Shown: positions 25,383-34,072, counted from the first letter of the stretch. The stretch: DNA of 64,000 bases from CAWJMF01 sp963843945 (GCA_963843945.1 CAWJMF010000002.1:2232001-2296000); one strand, 5' to 3'. The notes: generated from the letters alone by a model not told the origin. Numbers and translations: made by a program.

Positions 25383-26187
25383 GCACCAGCACCTCGTGCA
25401 GACGGCCGAACGCGACGGCCGGCTCGACGAGCGCGTTTTGATAGAGGGCGCCTTCGACGCGGTCCAAGCGCGCGATGGTTCCCAGCGCGACGCCGGCTCC
25501 GAACGAACGCCCCGCGCCGGTGACGACCTCGTCGCCGACTTTCAGCGGCGCGTCTTGCGAGACGTAGCGCAGTTCGATGCGCGTACCGGTTCCGACGGCG
25601 ATGCCCCACCAGCGTCCGCGCGAGACGACGGCGGGTACCTTGCTCGCCGGATCGGTCGCTAACAAAACTTTACTGCTAAACGGTTCGACCTCGATGACGC
25701 GGCCCACGGCGCCGTCGGAGGAGACGACGCCGCTTTCCATTTTTACGCCGGCGCCGGAGCCGCGATCGATCGTAACGATGCGGTTCTGGTTCTCCGGATC
25801 GAAGCCGACGGTCGAAGCGGCGATGCTGCCGGGTGCCCGCACGGCTGCGGCTGCCAGTGCCGCGCCGCCGGGGACCGCATCGAGCGCGCTCTGCAAGCGC
25901 AAATTCTCGGCGCGCAAGGCCGCGTCGGCGGAGCGCAGTTCGGCGTTTTCGCGATAGAGGCGCGGCGCGTCGGCAACGGCGCCGGTGAACGCGCGCAGGC
26001 CATCACCGGTCGCCGCGACGGCGGCTTGAAAGGCGAGCGCTGCGGAGGTGACTCCCACGGTGATCGGGCTCGGACGTCCGGCGCGGGCTGATTCTAGTTG
26101 GATGAGAGCGATCGAAGCGGCGACGATGACCGTTCCGATTAGGGCGAATAGCTTTCTCTCATGCCGATACGTAAAGATTGATACCAC
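25369..26187 (-). CDS. mreC: rod shape-determining protein MreC
   Basis: MreC links MreB filaments to the periplasmic wall enzymes. The 272-aa protein starts at GTG 26187 (or slightly downstream), overlapping mreB by 49 nt. An N-terminal membrane segment (KLFALIGTVIVAASIALI) is followed by a coiled-coil (YRENAELRSADAALRAEN). The beta-rich MreC core follows (IVTIDRGSGAGVKMESGVVS, GAVGRVIEVEPFSSKVLLATD, GDEVVTGAG). Length and order of elements are typical. Confidence 0.93.
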   Translation of the reverse strand: MVSIFTYRHERKLFALIGTVIVAASIALIQLESARAGRPSPITVGVTSAALAFQAAVAATGDGLRAFTGAVADAPRLYRENAELRSADAALRAENLRLQSALDAVPGGAALAAAAVRAPGSIAASTVGFDPENQNRIVTIDRGSGAGVKMESGVVSSDGAVGRVIEVEPFSSKVLLATDPASKVPAVVSRGRWWGIAVGTGTRIELRYVSQDAPLKVGDEVVTGAGRSFGAGVALGTIARLDRVEGALYQNALVEPAVAFGRLHEVLVLARP

Positions 26188-27227
26188 CTCGTCAGCCGGT
26201 CCGCGTGCGGCCGCAGACGTTCGAGCAGGGTCGGCGATCCGAGGATCTCGCCGGCGCCGCGAGCGACGCAGGTGAGCGGGTCTCGTGCAACGATCGTGGG
26301 GACGCGGGAGCGGCTTCCGATTTCCGCAGCAATGCCATGGATCAACGCGCCGCCACCGGTCAGCGTGATTCCACCTTCGATGAGATCGGCGGCAACATCG
26401 GGCGGGACCGATTCGAGAACCGAGATGACCCCGCGAACGATGCGTTCGACGCCCTCGCGCATCGCTTCGCCGACGAGTTCCTCGCTCACTTCACGCGCGC
26501 GCGGCGAGGCCGCGTTCAAGTCGCCGCCGTGCACCGTACAAGGCGCCCGCCCGGGCGCGCGCCCGGCGTAACCGAGCTCGATCTTCAGCCGCTCGGCCGT
26601 CGCGAGACCGATCGCGAAGCGCTCCGTGCGCAGCCGGTGCTGGATCGCACGGTCGAAGAAGTCGCCGCCCATTTGGATCGAGCCGAGCCGGACGACGCCG
26701 GAGAGCGCCAGGATCGCGATCTCGGTCGTGCCGCCGCCGATGTCGACGACCATCTGCGAACCGAAGCCGGTGATGTCGAGCCCGGCGCCGACCGCAGCCG
26801 CAACGGCTTGCGGTACGTAGGTCGTGTAGCGCGCACCGGCCGCGCGCACGGCTTGCTCGACGGCCTTGCACTCGATGTCGGTCGCGCAGCCGGGAACGCA
26901 GGCGATGAGCCGCGGCGCGACGCGCGCGCGGGTTGCGAGGGCCCGGTCGACGAGCCGCTCGACGAGCGTTTGCGCGGCATGAAAGTCGGAGATCGTGCCG
27001 CGGCAGAGCGGGCGCACGATGCGGATCCGGCTCGGCGCGCGACCTTCCATTTCTTTGGCGCTGTGGCCGATCGCGATGATCTGCTCGCTGCGCACGTCGT
27101 AGGCCACCACCGACGGCTCGCTGACGATGACGCCGGCCCCGCGCTCGTAGACGACCGTATTGGCCGTGCCGAGGTCGAGACCGATGTCGGGGCTGACCGT
27201 CGCGCGCAGACTCCCGGCCCAGCTCAC
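26139..27227 (-). CDS. mreB: rod shape-determining actin homologue MreB
   Basis: MreB polymerises under the membrane and positions wall synthesis. The 362-aa protein starts at GTG 27227, overlapping the maf stop (GTGA). Actin-fold motifs are GLDLGTANTVVY (phosphate 1), VVDIGGGTTEIAIL (phosphate 2) and GGITLTGGGALIHGI (adenosine). The QMGGDFFDRAI helix is present. The N-terminus carries a short extension before IGLDLGT and no strong amphipathic helix. It heads mreB-mreC-mreD-mrdA. Confidence 0.95.
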   Translation of the reverse strand: MSWAGSLRATVSPDIGLDLGTANTVVYERGAGVIVSEPSVVAYDVRSEQIIAIGHSAKEMEGRAPSRIRIVRPLCRGTISDFHAAQTLVERLVDRALATRARVAPRLIACVPGCATDIECKAVEQAVRAAGARYTTYVPQAVAAAVGAGLDITGFGSQMVVDIGGGTTEIAILALSGVVRLGSIQMGGDFFDRAIQHRLRTERFAIGLATAERLKIELGYAGRAPGRAPCTVHGGDLNAASPRAREVSEELVGEAMREGVERIVRGVISVLESVPPDVAADLIEGGITLTGGGALIHGIAAEIGSRSRVPTIVARDPLTCVARGAGEILGSPTLLERLRPHADRLTRWYQSLRIGMRESYSP

Positions 27228-27832
27228 CGTACGCTCGCGATCTCGGCTCGTCCGAGCCGGTAGCCGAGTTCGGGCAGCGCTCGCACGAAGGCGCCCAGCG
27301 GGAAACCCATCACCGTGTAAAAGTCGCCTTCGATGCGCTCGACCAGCGCCGCGCCACGGCCCTGGATACCGTACGCGCCGGCCTTGTCGAGCGGCTCGCC
27401 CGTGGCCACGTAGCCATCGATCGTCTCGCGCTCGAGCGGCGCGAACCAGACCTGGGTCGTCTCGGCGTAGTCGATGCGCCGGCCGCTCGGGCCGTCGATC
27501 GCGCAATAAGCCGAATGAACGGCGTGGCGGCGGCCCGCCAAGCGTTGCAGCATCTCGGCGGCCTCGCTCGCGTCTGCCGGCTTCCCGAGCGCGAGGCCGT
27601 CGAGGTCGACGACGGTATCGGCGGCCACGGTCAAATCCTCCGAGCGCCGGCGCGCGACCGCTTCCGCTTTGGCCGAAGCGTAGAAACGGGCCAACTCGAG
27701 AGGTCCATGACCCGGGCGTTCCCCTTCTGCAACGTAGCTAGGGACCACGAGCACGCGGAGTCCGAGGGATGAGAGAAGCTCGCGTCGCCTAGGGGAAACG
27801 CTCGCAAGCACTACCGTGTGGAGTTCGCGCAT
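27224..27832 (-). CDS. maf: Maf-family nucleotide pyrophosphatase
   Basis: Maf proteins hydrolyse dTTP, UTP or modified nucleotides and can affect septation. The 202-aa protein starts at ATG 27832 (MRELHTVVLASVSPRRRELL), matching the LASxSPRR family opening. AADTVVDLDGLALGKP contains the catalytic aspartate, and GYVATGEPLDKAGAYGIQG and ERIEGDFYTVMGFP are conserved. It is the first gene of the maf-mreBCD-mrdA run. An in-frame extension to 27970 is unlikely. Confidence 0.93.
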   Translation of the reverse strand: MRELHTVVLASVSPRRRELLSSLGLRVLVVPSYVAEGERPGHGPLELARFYASAKAEAVARRRSEDLTVAADTVVDLDGLALGKPADASEAAEMLQRLAGRRHAVHSAYCAIDGPSGRRIDYAETTQVWFAPLERETIDGYVATGEPLDKAGAYGIQGRGAALVERIEGDFYTVMGFPLGAFVRALPELGYRLGRAEIASVR

Positions 27833-27857
27833 CCGCACTCGTGAATTCAGTACCTTT

Positions 27858-27863
27858 AGTATA
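27858..27863 (-). promoter_or_regulatory. -10 element upstream of maf-mreBCD
   Basis: TATACT on the minus strand lies 25 nt before the maf start, with no convincing -35 at 16-18 nt spacing. It is the only promoter-like hexamer in this short gap. Confidence 0.35.
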
Positions 27864-27932
27864 GGGAAGGCGGCGACGCTTTGTATAGCGCCGCGCGATA
27901 CTTTGTGCGCGCACGCGCTCGAGGGCGTTGGC

Positions 27933-28364
27933 CTAGGAGTACATGCGGTTGTTAAGACGCACGTAACCACCGGCGTGGCGTCCGCGCGGATCGCGGTGCG
28001 TGTAGTGGATCAAGCCGCCCCGCGGATCGTAAATGTACTCGCCGCGGACCTCGGCGTCGTCGCCGGCGCGGACCGGCAGAGGACCGGTCAGATCGACGTT
28101 GTCCTCGACGCGGACGGTCAGACCGCGGCCTTCGGCCCCGCGCAGGTGCAGCAGAAAGCCCGTGTGGTAACCGCTCGGGCCGCGCCGGGTTCCCAGAACC
28201 TTCGCGACGCTGCCGCTCGCGGTCACCTCGATTCCCGAGCGCTGCTGCGCCCAGGCCGCGTAGACGGCGGCGTTACCCGCGTCGCCGCCGGCCGTGCCGG
28301 ACGGCACGCAACCGGCCAAACCCGCGAGCAGCAGAGCAAGCCGAACGAGGTTACGGCGCGTCAT
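27933..28364 (-). CDS. DUF3465 lipoprotein
   Basis: The 143-aa protein starts at ATG 28364, overlapping the lysA stop by 14 nt. It has a lipoprotein signal (LVRLALLLAGLAGC; cysteine in LAGC). The mature part follows the DUF3465 pattern: GSVAKVLGTRRGPSGYHTGF, then VEDNVDLTGPLPVRAGDDAE and GEYIYDPRGGLIHYTHRDP, ending in GGYVRLNNRMYS. The family is OB-fold-like and uncharacterised. It probably faces the periplasm. Confidence 0.82.
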   Translation of the reverse strand: MTRRNLVRLALLLAGLAGCVPSGTAGGDAGNAAVYAAWAQQRSGIEVTASGSVAKVLGTRRGPSGYHTGFLLHLRGAEGRGLTVRVEDNVDLTGPLPVRAGDDAEVRGEYIYDPRGGLIHYTHRDPRGRHAGGYVRLNNRMYS

Positions 28365-29619
28365 CGGGTTCCAGGTCGTCGCGCAAAACGTCGGCCGGAA
28401 GCTGACGGCGCACGACGGCGGCGTGCTTTCCGCCGCCGGCGAAGACCACCGCCGGCCGCGGGAAGCGATTGTAGTTGCTCGCCATGCTGTAGGTGTAGGC
28501 GCCCGTCGAGCGCAGGGCGACGAGGTCGCCGGGCCGCAAATCGCCGGGCAGCTCGGCCGTCGTCAACTCGTCGTTTTCGCACGAACGTCCGGCGACGGTG
28601 AAGAACTCGGCCGGTGCACGTGAGGCACGGCCCGCCAGCGAGGGCTGATGGTGCGAGCCGTAGAGCGCCGGACGCGGATTGTCGGCGAGGCTTCCGTCGA
28701 CGATGGCGAAGCGCCGTTCGCCGCGCCGTTTGAGGGCCAGGACGCGGTACAAGCTCGTGCCGGCTTCGGCGACGATGGCGCGGCCGGGCTCGATGCCCAG
28801 ACGCGGCGCGGGAATGCCGCGCGCTCGCGCTTCGCCGGCGAGCCGGGTGGCCAGCGCGCGCAACGTCGCGGCGACGTCGAGCGTCTCGGCCGAGAGTCCG
28901 TCGTCGACGCCGAAACCGCCGCCCACGATGAGCTCGGCCAGGTCGACGCCGGCGCCGCGCGCCTGCGCGTAGAGATCGAGCAGGACCGCGAGCGCTTCGA
29001 GGTACGGCTCGCGCTCGAGCAATTGCGAGCCGAGATGCGCGTGCAGGCCTGCGACGTGCAAGCCCGGCACTTCCGCCGCGCGCCGGAGTGCGCCGGCAAT
29101 TTCTTCGCGCGCGAAGCCGAACTTCGAGTCCTCGCCGGAAGTTCGAACGAAGGCGTGGGTGTGAGCTTCGATGCCGGGGTTGACGCGCAGCAGAATCGAG
29201 AGCGGCGCGGCAGCGCGTGCCAGCGAAGCCAAGCGCTCGAGCTCCTCGCGATTGTCGACGACGACCCGCCCGACGCGTCCGCCGGCCGCGGCTGCGAGCT
29301 CTTCGTCCGTTTTGCCGCAGCCGTGCATCACGATGCGCGCTGCCGGGAAACCGGCGCGTTCCGCGGTGAGCAATTCGCCCAGCGAACAGACGTCGAGCGC
29401 GAGCGGGGTTGCCGCCAAACGGCGCGCAAGCGCGACGATCAGGAGCGCCTTTCCGGCGTATGCGACGTCGATGTCCAACTCCGCACCGAGCGCGGCGAAG
29501 CGCGCCGTCGCGGCGTCGAAAACGTCGCTGTCGATGACGAGCAAGGGCGTGCCGTAGGTTGCCGCCAGCGTTTCGGCCGCGACGCCGCCGAGCGTCGCTC
29601 CGGCGCGCTCAGTCTGCAT
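28351..29619 (-). CDS. lysA: diaminopimelate decarboxylase (lysA-type)
   Basis: LysA converts meso-diaminopimelate to lysine with pyridoxal phosphate. The 422-aa protein starts at ATG 29619. The fold III barrel has the cofactor lysine in VAYAGKALL, then LDVCSLGELLTAERAGF, MHGCGKTDEELAAA, LRVNPGI, HLGSQL and the glycine-rich IVGGGFGV. The C-terminal domain carries IEPGRAIVAEAGT and GRSCENDEL, where LysA usually has CESGD. AYTYSMASNYNRFPRPA supplies the last substrate residues. The family also includes other amino acid decarboxylases, but LysA fits best. Confidence 0.88.
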   Translation of the reverse strand: MQTERAGATLGGVAAETLAATYGTPLLVIDSDVFDAATARFAALGAELDIDVAYAGKALLIVALARRLAATPLALDVCSLGELLTAERAGFPAARIVMHGCGKTDEELAAAAGGRVGRVVVDNREELERLASLARAAAPLSILLRVNPGIEAHTHAFVRTSGEDSKFGFAREEIAGALRRAAEVPGLHVAGLHAHLGSQLLEREPYLEALAVLLDLYAQARGAGVDLAELIVGGGFGVDDGLSAETLDVAATLRALATRLAGEARARGIPAPRLGIEPGRAIVAEAGTSLYRVLALKRRGERRFAIVDGSLADNPRPALYGSHHQPSLAGRASRAPAEFFTVAGRSCENDELTTAELPGDLRPGDLVALRSTGAYTYSMASNYNRFPRPAVVFAGGGKHAAVVRRQLPADVLRDDLEPDDAP

Positions 29620-30229
29620 GCAGCGCGTCGAGCGAACGGTACAACGAGTGCTCCACGATGTAGCGGTAGACGAATTCGGGCACGAGATACCGGATGCTGC
29701 CGCCGCGCGCGAGCTGGCGCCGCACCAGCGTCGCCGAGCCGTTGAGCGCCGGCAAATCGAGAAAGGTCATCTTGGCGCGTTCGTCCGTCGCGAGCGAAGC
29801 GATCAGCGCTTCGACGCGTTCGGGAGCGCGTTCCGCCCGCGGTGCGATCGCGAAGCCGTCGAGGTTCGCGAGCACGACGTCGAAGCGCTGCCACGGCGAC
29901 TCGACGAGCGAATCGCCGCCCACGATGAAGGTCAGTTCGTCGTCGGGAAACTTCGCGCGCAAACGCGGCATGAGATCCGCGCTATATCCCGTGCCGTCGG
30001 GATCGAGATCGGTTTCGTCGACCGCGAAGTGCGGGTTGGACGCCAGCGCGCCGCGCAGCATCGCAAGCCGTTCCTCGACCGAGGCGATCGGCGGAACGCG
30101 ATAGTGCGAGCCGCGCGTCGGGAGGAAGACGATCCGTTCTAGCCCGAGTTCGACCCGCGATGCTTCGGCAACGAACAAATGCGCGTTGTGGACGGGATCG
30201 AAGGTTCCGCCGAAGAGCCCGATCTTCAC
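29609..30229 (-). CDS. nadD: nicotinate-nucleotide adenylyltransferase
   Basis: NadD forms deamido-NAD from nicotinate mononucleotide and ATP. The 206-aa protein starts at GTG 30229, overlapping the obg stop (GTGA). It carries the nucleotidyltransferase signature GLFGGTFDPVHNAHLFVA and FLPTRGSHYR, and FIVGGDSLVESPWQR. The C-terminal NGSATLVRRQL-SIRYLVPEFVYRYI replaces the usual ISSTxIRxR motif. The order obg-nadD is conserved in many bacteria. Confidence 0.92.
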   Translation of the reverse strand: MKIGLFGGTFDPVHNAHLFVAEASRVELGLERIVFLPTRGSHYRVPPIASVEERLAMLRGALASNPHFAVDETDLDPDGTGYSADLMPRLRAKFPDDELTFIVGGDSLVESPWQRFDVVLANLDGFAIAPRAERAPERVEALIASLATDERAKMTFLDLPALNGSATLVRRQLARGGSIRYLVPEFVYRYIVEHSLYRSLDALHAD

Positions 30230-31491
30230 GAGTAGTCGAACTCGTGTCCCGCGATGCGCACCGTGTCGCCTTCGTGCGCGCCGAGTTCTCGCAAGCGCTT
30301 GTCGACGCCCATTTTGGCGAGGATCGCTTCGAACCGGCCGAGTCCTTCGTCGCTGTCGAAGTCGGTCATCGCCGCGAGCCGTTCGATGCGCTCGCCGCTG
30401 ACGACGAACGCACCGTCGCCGTCAATGGCGATGACGAACGGATCGCTCGGGGTCAGCACGAAGCGGGGCGGCTCGACCTCGGCCACGGGTTGCGGCGGCG
30501 TCGTCGCGATCGTGCGGAAGGCGTCGTAGAGGAGGTCGCGCACGCCTTCGCCGGTCGCCGCCGAAATCGCGCGCAGACCCGGGATCCGTTCCTGCAGAGC
30601 GGCGAAGCTGGCGCGGGCGTCGGGCAAATCGAGTTTCGAGATTACCGGAATCGTCGGGCGCTCGGCGAGTTGCGGATTCCAGAGGCGCAGTTCGTTTTCG
30701 ATGATCGCCTTGTCGGCCAGGATGTCGTCGACCGGCCGCGCGCCGTCCATGAGGTGGATCAAAACGCGCGTCCGTTCGACGTGGCGCAAAAAGCGATCGC
30801 CTAGGCCCGAACCGCCGTGTGCGCCCTCGATCAAACCCGGCACGTCGACCATCACGAACGACTCCTCGGGCCCGAGGCGCACCACCCCGAGCTGCGGCTC
30901 GAGCGTCGTAAACGGATAGTCGGCGATCTTCGGCCGGGCCGCCGAGGAGGCCGCCAGCAGCGTGGATTTGCCCGCGTTGGGAAGCCCGATGACGCCGCAG
31001 TCGGCCAGCAGCTTGAGCTCGAGGCGGAGCGTGAAGTTCTCGGCCGGCTCGCCCTTTTCGGCGAAGCGCGGCGCCTGGCGGGTGCTCGTCGCGAAGTGCT
31101 GGTTACCGAGCCCCCCGCGGCCGCCCTTGGCGGCGCGCAACTGTTCGGCCGGGGTGCTGAGGTCGGCCAGGAGCCATTCGCGCCCGTCCTCCTCGAGCCG
31201 GTAGACCAGCGTGCCGACCGGCACCGGGACGATCAAATTCTCGGCACTGCGTCCGGACTTGTTGGAGGTCGAGCCCGATTTGCCGGCCTCGGCCGCGAAG
31301 TGCTTCTTGAAGCGGAATTCGATGAGGGTCCCGAGTTCGGCCGTCGCTTCGAGGACGACGTCACCGCCGCGCCCGCCGTCACCGCCGGCCGGACCGCCTT
31401 TGGGCACGTACTTTTCCCGCCGCCACGCGACGACGCCGTCGCCGCCGCGGCCCCCGGCCACCGTGATCGTGGCTTCGTCTATGAACTGCAA
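30226..31491 (-). CDS. obg: GTPase Obg (ObgE/CgtA)
   Basis: Obg is an essential ribosome-assembly GTPase. The 421-aa protein starts at TTG 31491 (read MQFIDEATITVAGGRGGDG). The Gly-rich Obg fold (REKYVPKGGPAGGDGGRGG) is followed by a G domain with GLPNAGKST, DVPGLIEGAHGGSGLG and SKLD. A C-terminal OCT domain is also present (FVLTPSDPFVIAIDGDGAFV onward), giving the Firmicute/Actinobacterial-type three-domain form. It follows rpmA, but a terminator-like hairpin ends only 6 nt before its start and no ribosome-binding site is visible. Confidence 0.95.
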   Translation of the reverse strand: MQFIDEATITVAGGRGGDGVVAWRREKYVPKGGPAGGDGGRGGDVVLEATAELGTLIEFRFKKHFAAEAGKSGSTSNKSGRSAENLIVPVPVGTLVYRLEEDGREWLLADLSTPAEQLRAAKGGRGGLGNQHFATSTRQAPRFAEKGEPAENFTLRLELKLLADCGVIGLPNAGKSTLLAASSAARPKIADYPFTTLEPQLGVVRLGPEESFVMVDVPGLIEGAHGGSGLGDRFLRHVERTRVLIHLMDGARPVDDILADKAIIENELRLWNPQLAERPTIPVISKLDLPDARASFAALQERIPGLRAISAATGEGVRDLLYDAFRTIATTPPQPVAEVEPPRFVLTPSDPFVIAIDGDGAFVVSGERIERLAAMTDFDSDEGLGRFEAILAKMGVDKRLRELGAHEGDTVRIAGHEFDYS

Positions 31492-31515
31492 AACGAAAAG
31501 AGCCCGAAGGCTCTT
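31490..31515 (-). terminator. terminator-like hairpin with a UUCG loop between rpmA and obg
   Basis: On the minus strand AAGAGCC (31515-31509), loop TTCG, GGCTCTT (31504-31498), then TTTTCGTTTTG form a textbook Rho-independent terminator. The T-tract runs into the TTG start of obg, so it may be an attenuator between rpmA and obg. Confidence 0.75.
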
Positions 31516-31545
31516 GGCTTACCCTTCGGCGTCCGAAGCGTGCTG

Positions 31546-31821
31546 TTAGGCGCCCAGGACGTGGACGTGCTTGCGATTCCGCTTCTCGCTGAAGTGGACG
31601 CGGCCAGGAACGAGCGCGAACAGCGTGTTGTCCTTGCCCATCCCGACGCCCTCACCCGGGTAGAACTTGGTCCCGCGCTGCCGCACGAGGATATTGCCGG
31701 CCAGCACGCTCTCGCCGCCGAAACGCTTGATGCCCAGGCGCTGCGCGTTCGAATCGCGTCCGTTGCGGGTCGAGCCGGCGCCCTTCTTGGAGGCGAACAG
31801 CTGAAGGTCGAAGGTGAACAT
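31546..31821 (-). CDS. rpmA: 50S ribosomal protein bL27 with a cleavable-type N-terminal extension
   Basis: bL27 lies near the ribosomal peptidyl-transferase centre. The 91-aa protein starts at ATG 31821. It reads MFTFDLQLFA before SKKGAGSTRNGRDSNAQRLG. The first ten residues match the LQLFA/LQFFA extension of Firmicute L27, which the protease Prp removes to expose the functional N-terminus. Further core residues are GNILVRQRGTKFYPGEGVG and DNTLFALVPG. It precedes obg as usual, but neither rplU nor a prp gene is adjacent here. Confidence 0.95.
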   Translation of the reverse strand: MFTFDLQLFASKKGAGSTRNGRDSNAQRLGIKRFGGESVLAGNILVRQRGTKFYPGEGVGMGKDNTLFALVPGRVHFSEKRNRKHVHVLGA

Positions 31822-31831
31822 AGCGGCCCCT

Positions 31832-31860
31832 ACTATACCAGGCGACCCGGGAGGACGCAA
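31832..31860 (-). promoter_or_regulatory. promoter of rpmA
   Basis: On the minus strand TTGCGT (31860-31855), 17 nt, TATAGT (31837-31832). The -10 ends 10 nt before the rpmA ATG, so the transcript would have a leader of only a few nucleotides or none. Confidence 0.5.
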
Positions 31861-32025
31861 CCCAAAGGGTTCGCCCGAACCTCTGCGATAGACTCAGTGC
31901 GGCTTTTTCGACGGTTTGAAGGCCGTCCCGTTTCGCGCGCGAGGCCACCCGCCGCGGCGGTCCGACGGCGCGCCGCCCCGCGGCCGCGCAGTTGCGTAGT
32001 GTAGTAAGGAGAACCCAGGAAAGCT

Positions 32026-33279
32026 TTGGACAAGAAACGGGTCGCGGTGACGGGCCTCGGAGCGGTGACGCCGCTGGGCGTTACCCGCGAGGACTTCTGG
32101 AACGCGCTGATCGCGGGCAAGAGCGGGGTGGCGAAGGTCGCCGCCTTCGACCCGGTCGCCGCCGGCTTGCGCTGCCAGATCGCGGCTGAAGTCAAGGATT
32201 TCGATCCGGACGCCGTGCTCGGCCGGCGCGACGCGCGCCGCATGGACCGCTTCGCCCAGTTCTCGAACGTGGCGGCCGCCGAGGCGATCGAGGACGCGAG
32301 TTTTCCGGACGACCCGGCGATCCGGCGCGAAACCGGCGTCGTCGTCGCGAGCGGCATCGGCGGCATCATCACGCTTCAAGATACCGTCACCAAAGCGCGC
32401 GCGCTGGGCAACGCCAGCCGCATCACGCCGTTCTTCATTCCGATGCTGATGGGCAATGCGGGCCCGGCGCAAATCTCGATGAAGCACAATTTCCGCGGAC
32501 CGATGTACGCGGTTTCGAGCGCCTGCGCCAGCTCCAACGATGCGCTCGGCATCGCCTACGATCTGATCGCGCGCGGGGACGTGCTGGCAATGGTCACCGG
32601 CGGCTCCGAGGCGACGATCACCGACGTGGCGATGGGCGGTTTCGATTCGATGAAGGCGCTTTCGACGCGCAACGACGAACCCGAGCGCGCTAGCCGGCCC
32701 TTCGATCGCGAACGCGACGGTTTCGTGCTGGCCGAAGGCGGCGCGGTCTTGATCTTCGAGGAAATGGAGTTTGCCCGCAAGCGCGGCGCGCGCATCTATG
32801 CCGAGATGCTCGGCTACGGCCAATCGGCCGACGCGTACGACTTGGTCGCGGTCGATCCGACCGGGACGGGCGTCGAGCTCGCGCTGGCGCGGCTGTTCGA
32901 AAGCACCGGACTCAAGCCCGGCGATGTGGACTACGTCAACGCGCATGGGACCTCGACGCCGATCGGCGATCCGGCCGAGTCGCAGGCCCTGGGCCGCATC
33001 CTCGGGACGGGCGGTCACGCCTTCGCGGTGAGCTCGACCAAGAGCATGCACGGTCACGCGCTCGGTGCGGCGGGCGCCATCGAAGGGGTGGCGACGGTCC
33101 TCGCCATCGCACGCGGCCTCATTCCGCCGACGATCAACTACGAGTTTCCCGATCCCGAGTGCACCCTCGACTACGTCCCCAACGTCGCTCGCAAGGCGAG
33201 CGTCGAGGTCGCGCTCTCGAACTCGTTCGGTTTCGGCGGCCACAACAGCGTCGTCGCTTTCGGCAGATACCGGGAGTAG
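32026..33279 (+). CDS. fabF: 3-oxoacyl-[acyl-carrier-protein] synthase II
   Basis: FabF elongates fatty acids by condensing malonyl-ACP with acyl-ACP. The 417-aa protein starts at TTG 32026, with AAGGAG upstream. It shows the catalytic Cys-His-His triad: cysteine in VSSACASSNDALG, histidine in NAHGTSTPIGDPAE and histidine in SMHGHALGAAGAIEG. SNSFGFGGHNSVV is the C-terminal landmark. It begins a fabF-rnc-smc-purH run. The acpP gene that usually precedes fabF is not here; the 200 bp upstream hold only the rpmA promoter and no gene. Confidence 0.94.
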   Translation: MDKKRVAVTGLGAVTPLGVTREDFWNALIAGKSGVAKVAAFDPVAAGLRCQIAAEVKDFDPDAVLGRRDARRMDRFAQFSNVAAAEAIEDASFPDDPAIRRETGVVVASGIGGIITLQDTVTKARALGNASRITPFFIPMLMGNAGPAQISMKHNFRGPMYAVSSACASSNDALGIAYDLIARGDVLAMVTGGSEATITDVAMGGFDSMKALSTRNDEPERASRPFDRERDGFVLAEGGAVLIFEEMEFARKRGARIYAEMLGYGQSADAYDLVAVDPTGTGVELALARLFESTGLKPGDVDYVNAHGTSTPIGDPAESQALGRILGTGGHAFAVSSTKSMHGHALGAAGAIEGVATVLAIARGLIPPTINYEFPDPECTLDYVPNVARKASVEVALSNSFGFGGHNSVVAFGRYRE

Positions 33280-33292
33280 CGGGTGCCGCGAT

Positions 33293-34072
33293 ATGGCCGG
33301 TGAGTCGCGTCGGCAGCGTCTGCGCGCACTGGTTGCACGCGTCGGAGCGCACGTCGACCTCAAGAAACTGGAAGCGGCTTTCGTGCACGAGAGCGCCGTC
33401 AAAGAGAAGCTGGCCGAACGTTCGAACGAGCGGCTGGAATTCTTGGGGGATGCCATCCTCGGCATGGTGGTGGCGCGCGAACTCTACGAACGCTATCCGG
33501 CCGCAAGCGAGGGGGAACTCACCCTGCGCAAGGCCGCGCTCGTGAGCGACGAGGCGCTCGCGACCAGCGCCGAGCGGCTGGGCCTCGAGCCGCTGCTGCT
33601 GATGGGTGCGGGTCTCGCTAACGCGCCGAGCGCGCGCCGCCGCTCGACGCTGGCCGACGCGTTCGAAGCGCTGGTGGCGGTCGTCTATCGCGAAGCGGGA
33701 CTCGAAGCGGTCGCGCGTTTCGTCGAGCGCGAACACGTCGTCGAACACGAGCGCGTCGCGCGCAGCATCGAAGATCCCAAGACGATCCTCCAGGAGTGGA
33801 CGCAGAAACGCTACACCGTGCTGCCGGCCTACACCGAACGCGTCGAAGGCCCGGCCCACGAGCGCACGTTCTTCAGCCAGGTCGCCGTCCTCGACGAAGT
33901 TCTCGCGGCCGGGAGCGGGCCGACCAAGAAGGCCGCGCAGCGCGCCGCCGCCGAGAGCGCGCTCGACGTCCTGCGCGAACGCCACGGCGACATCGCCCCG
34001 CGTGAGTTCTCCGCGCCTGCGCGCGGCAAACGGCAGCGTCCGCGCGATGCGCGCAAGCGAGCGCGCGCGTGA
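33293..34072 (+). CDS. rnc: ribonuclease III
   Basis: RNase III cuts double-stranded RNA during rRNA and mRNA processing. The 259-aa protein starts at ATG 33293. The catalytic signature ERLEFLGDAILGMVVA and the second acidic patch in TLADAFEALVAVVY are intact. A C-terminal double-stranded-RNA-binding domain carries DPKTILQEWTQKR and AGSGPTKKAAQRAAAESAL. A strongly basic tail (GKRQRPRDARKRARA) follows. The smc start overlaps its stop. Confidence 0.94.
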   Translation: MAGESRRQRLRALVARVGAHVDLKKLEAAFVHESAVKEKLAERSNERLEFLGDAILGMVVARELYERYPAASEGELTLRKAALVSDEALATSAERLGLEPLLLMGAGLANAPSARRRSTLADAFEALVAVVYREAGLEAVARFVEREHVVEHERVARSIEDPKTILQEWTQKRYTVLPAYTERVEGPAHERTFFSQVAVLDEVLAAGSGPTKKAAQRAAAESALDVLRERHGDIAPREFSAPARGKRQRPRDARKRARA

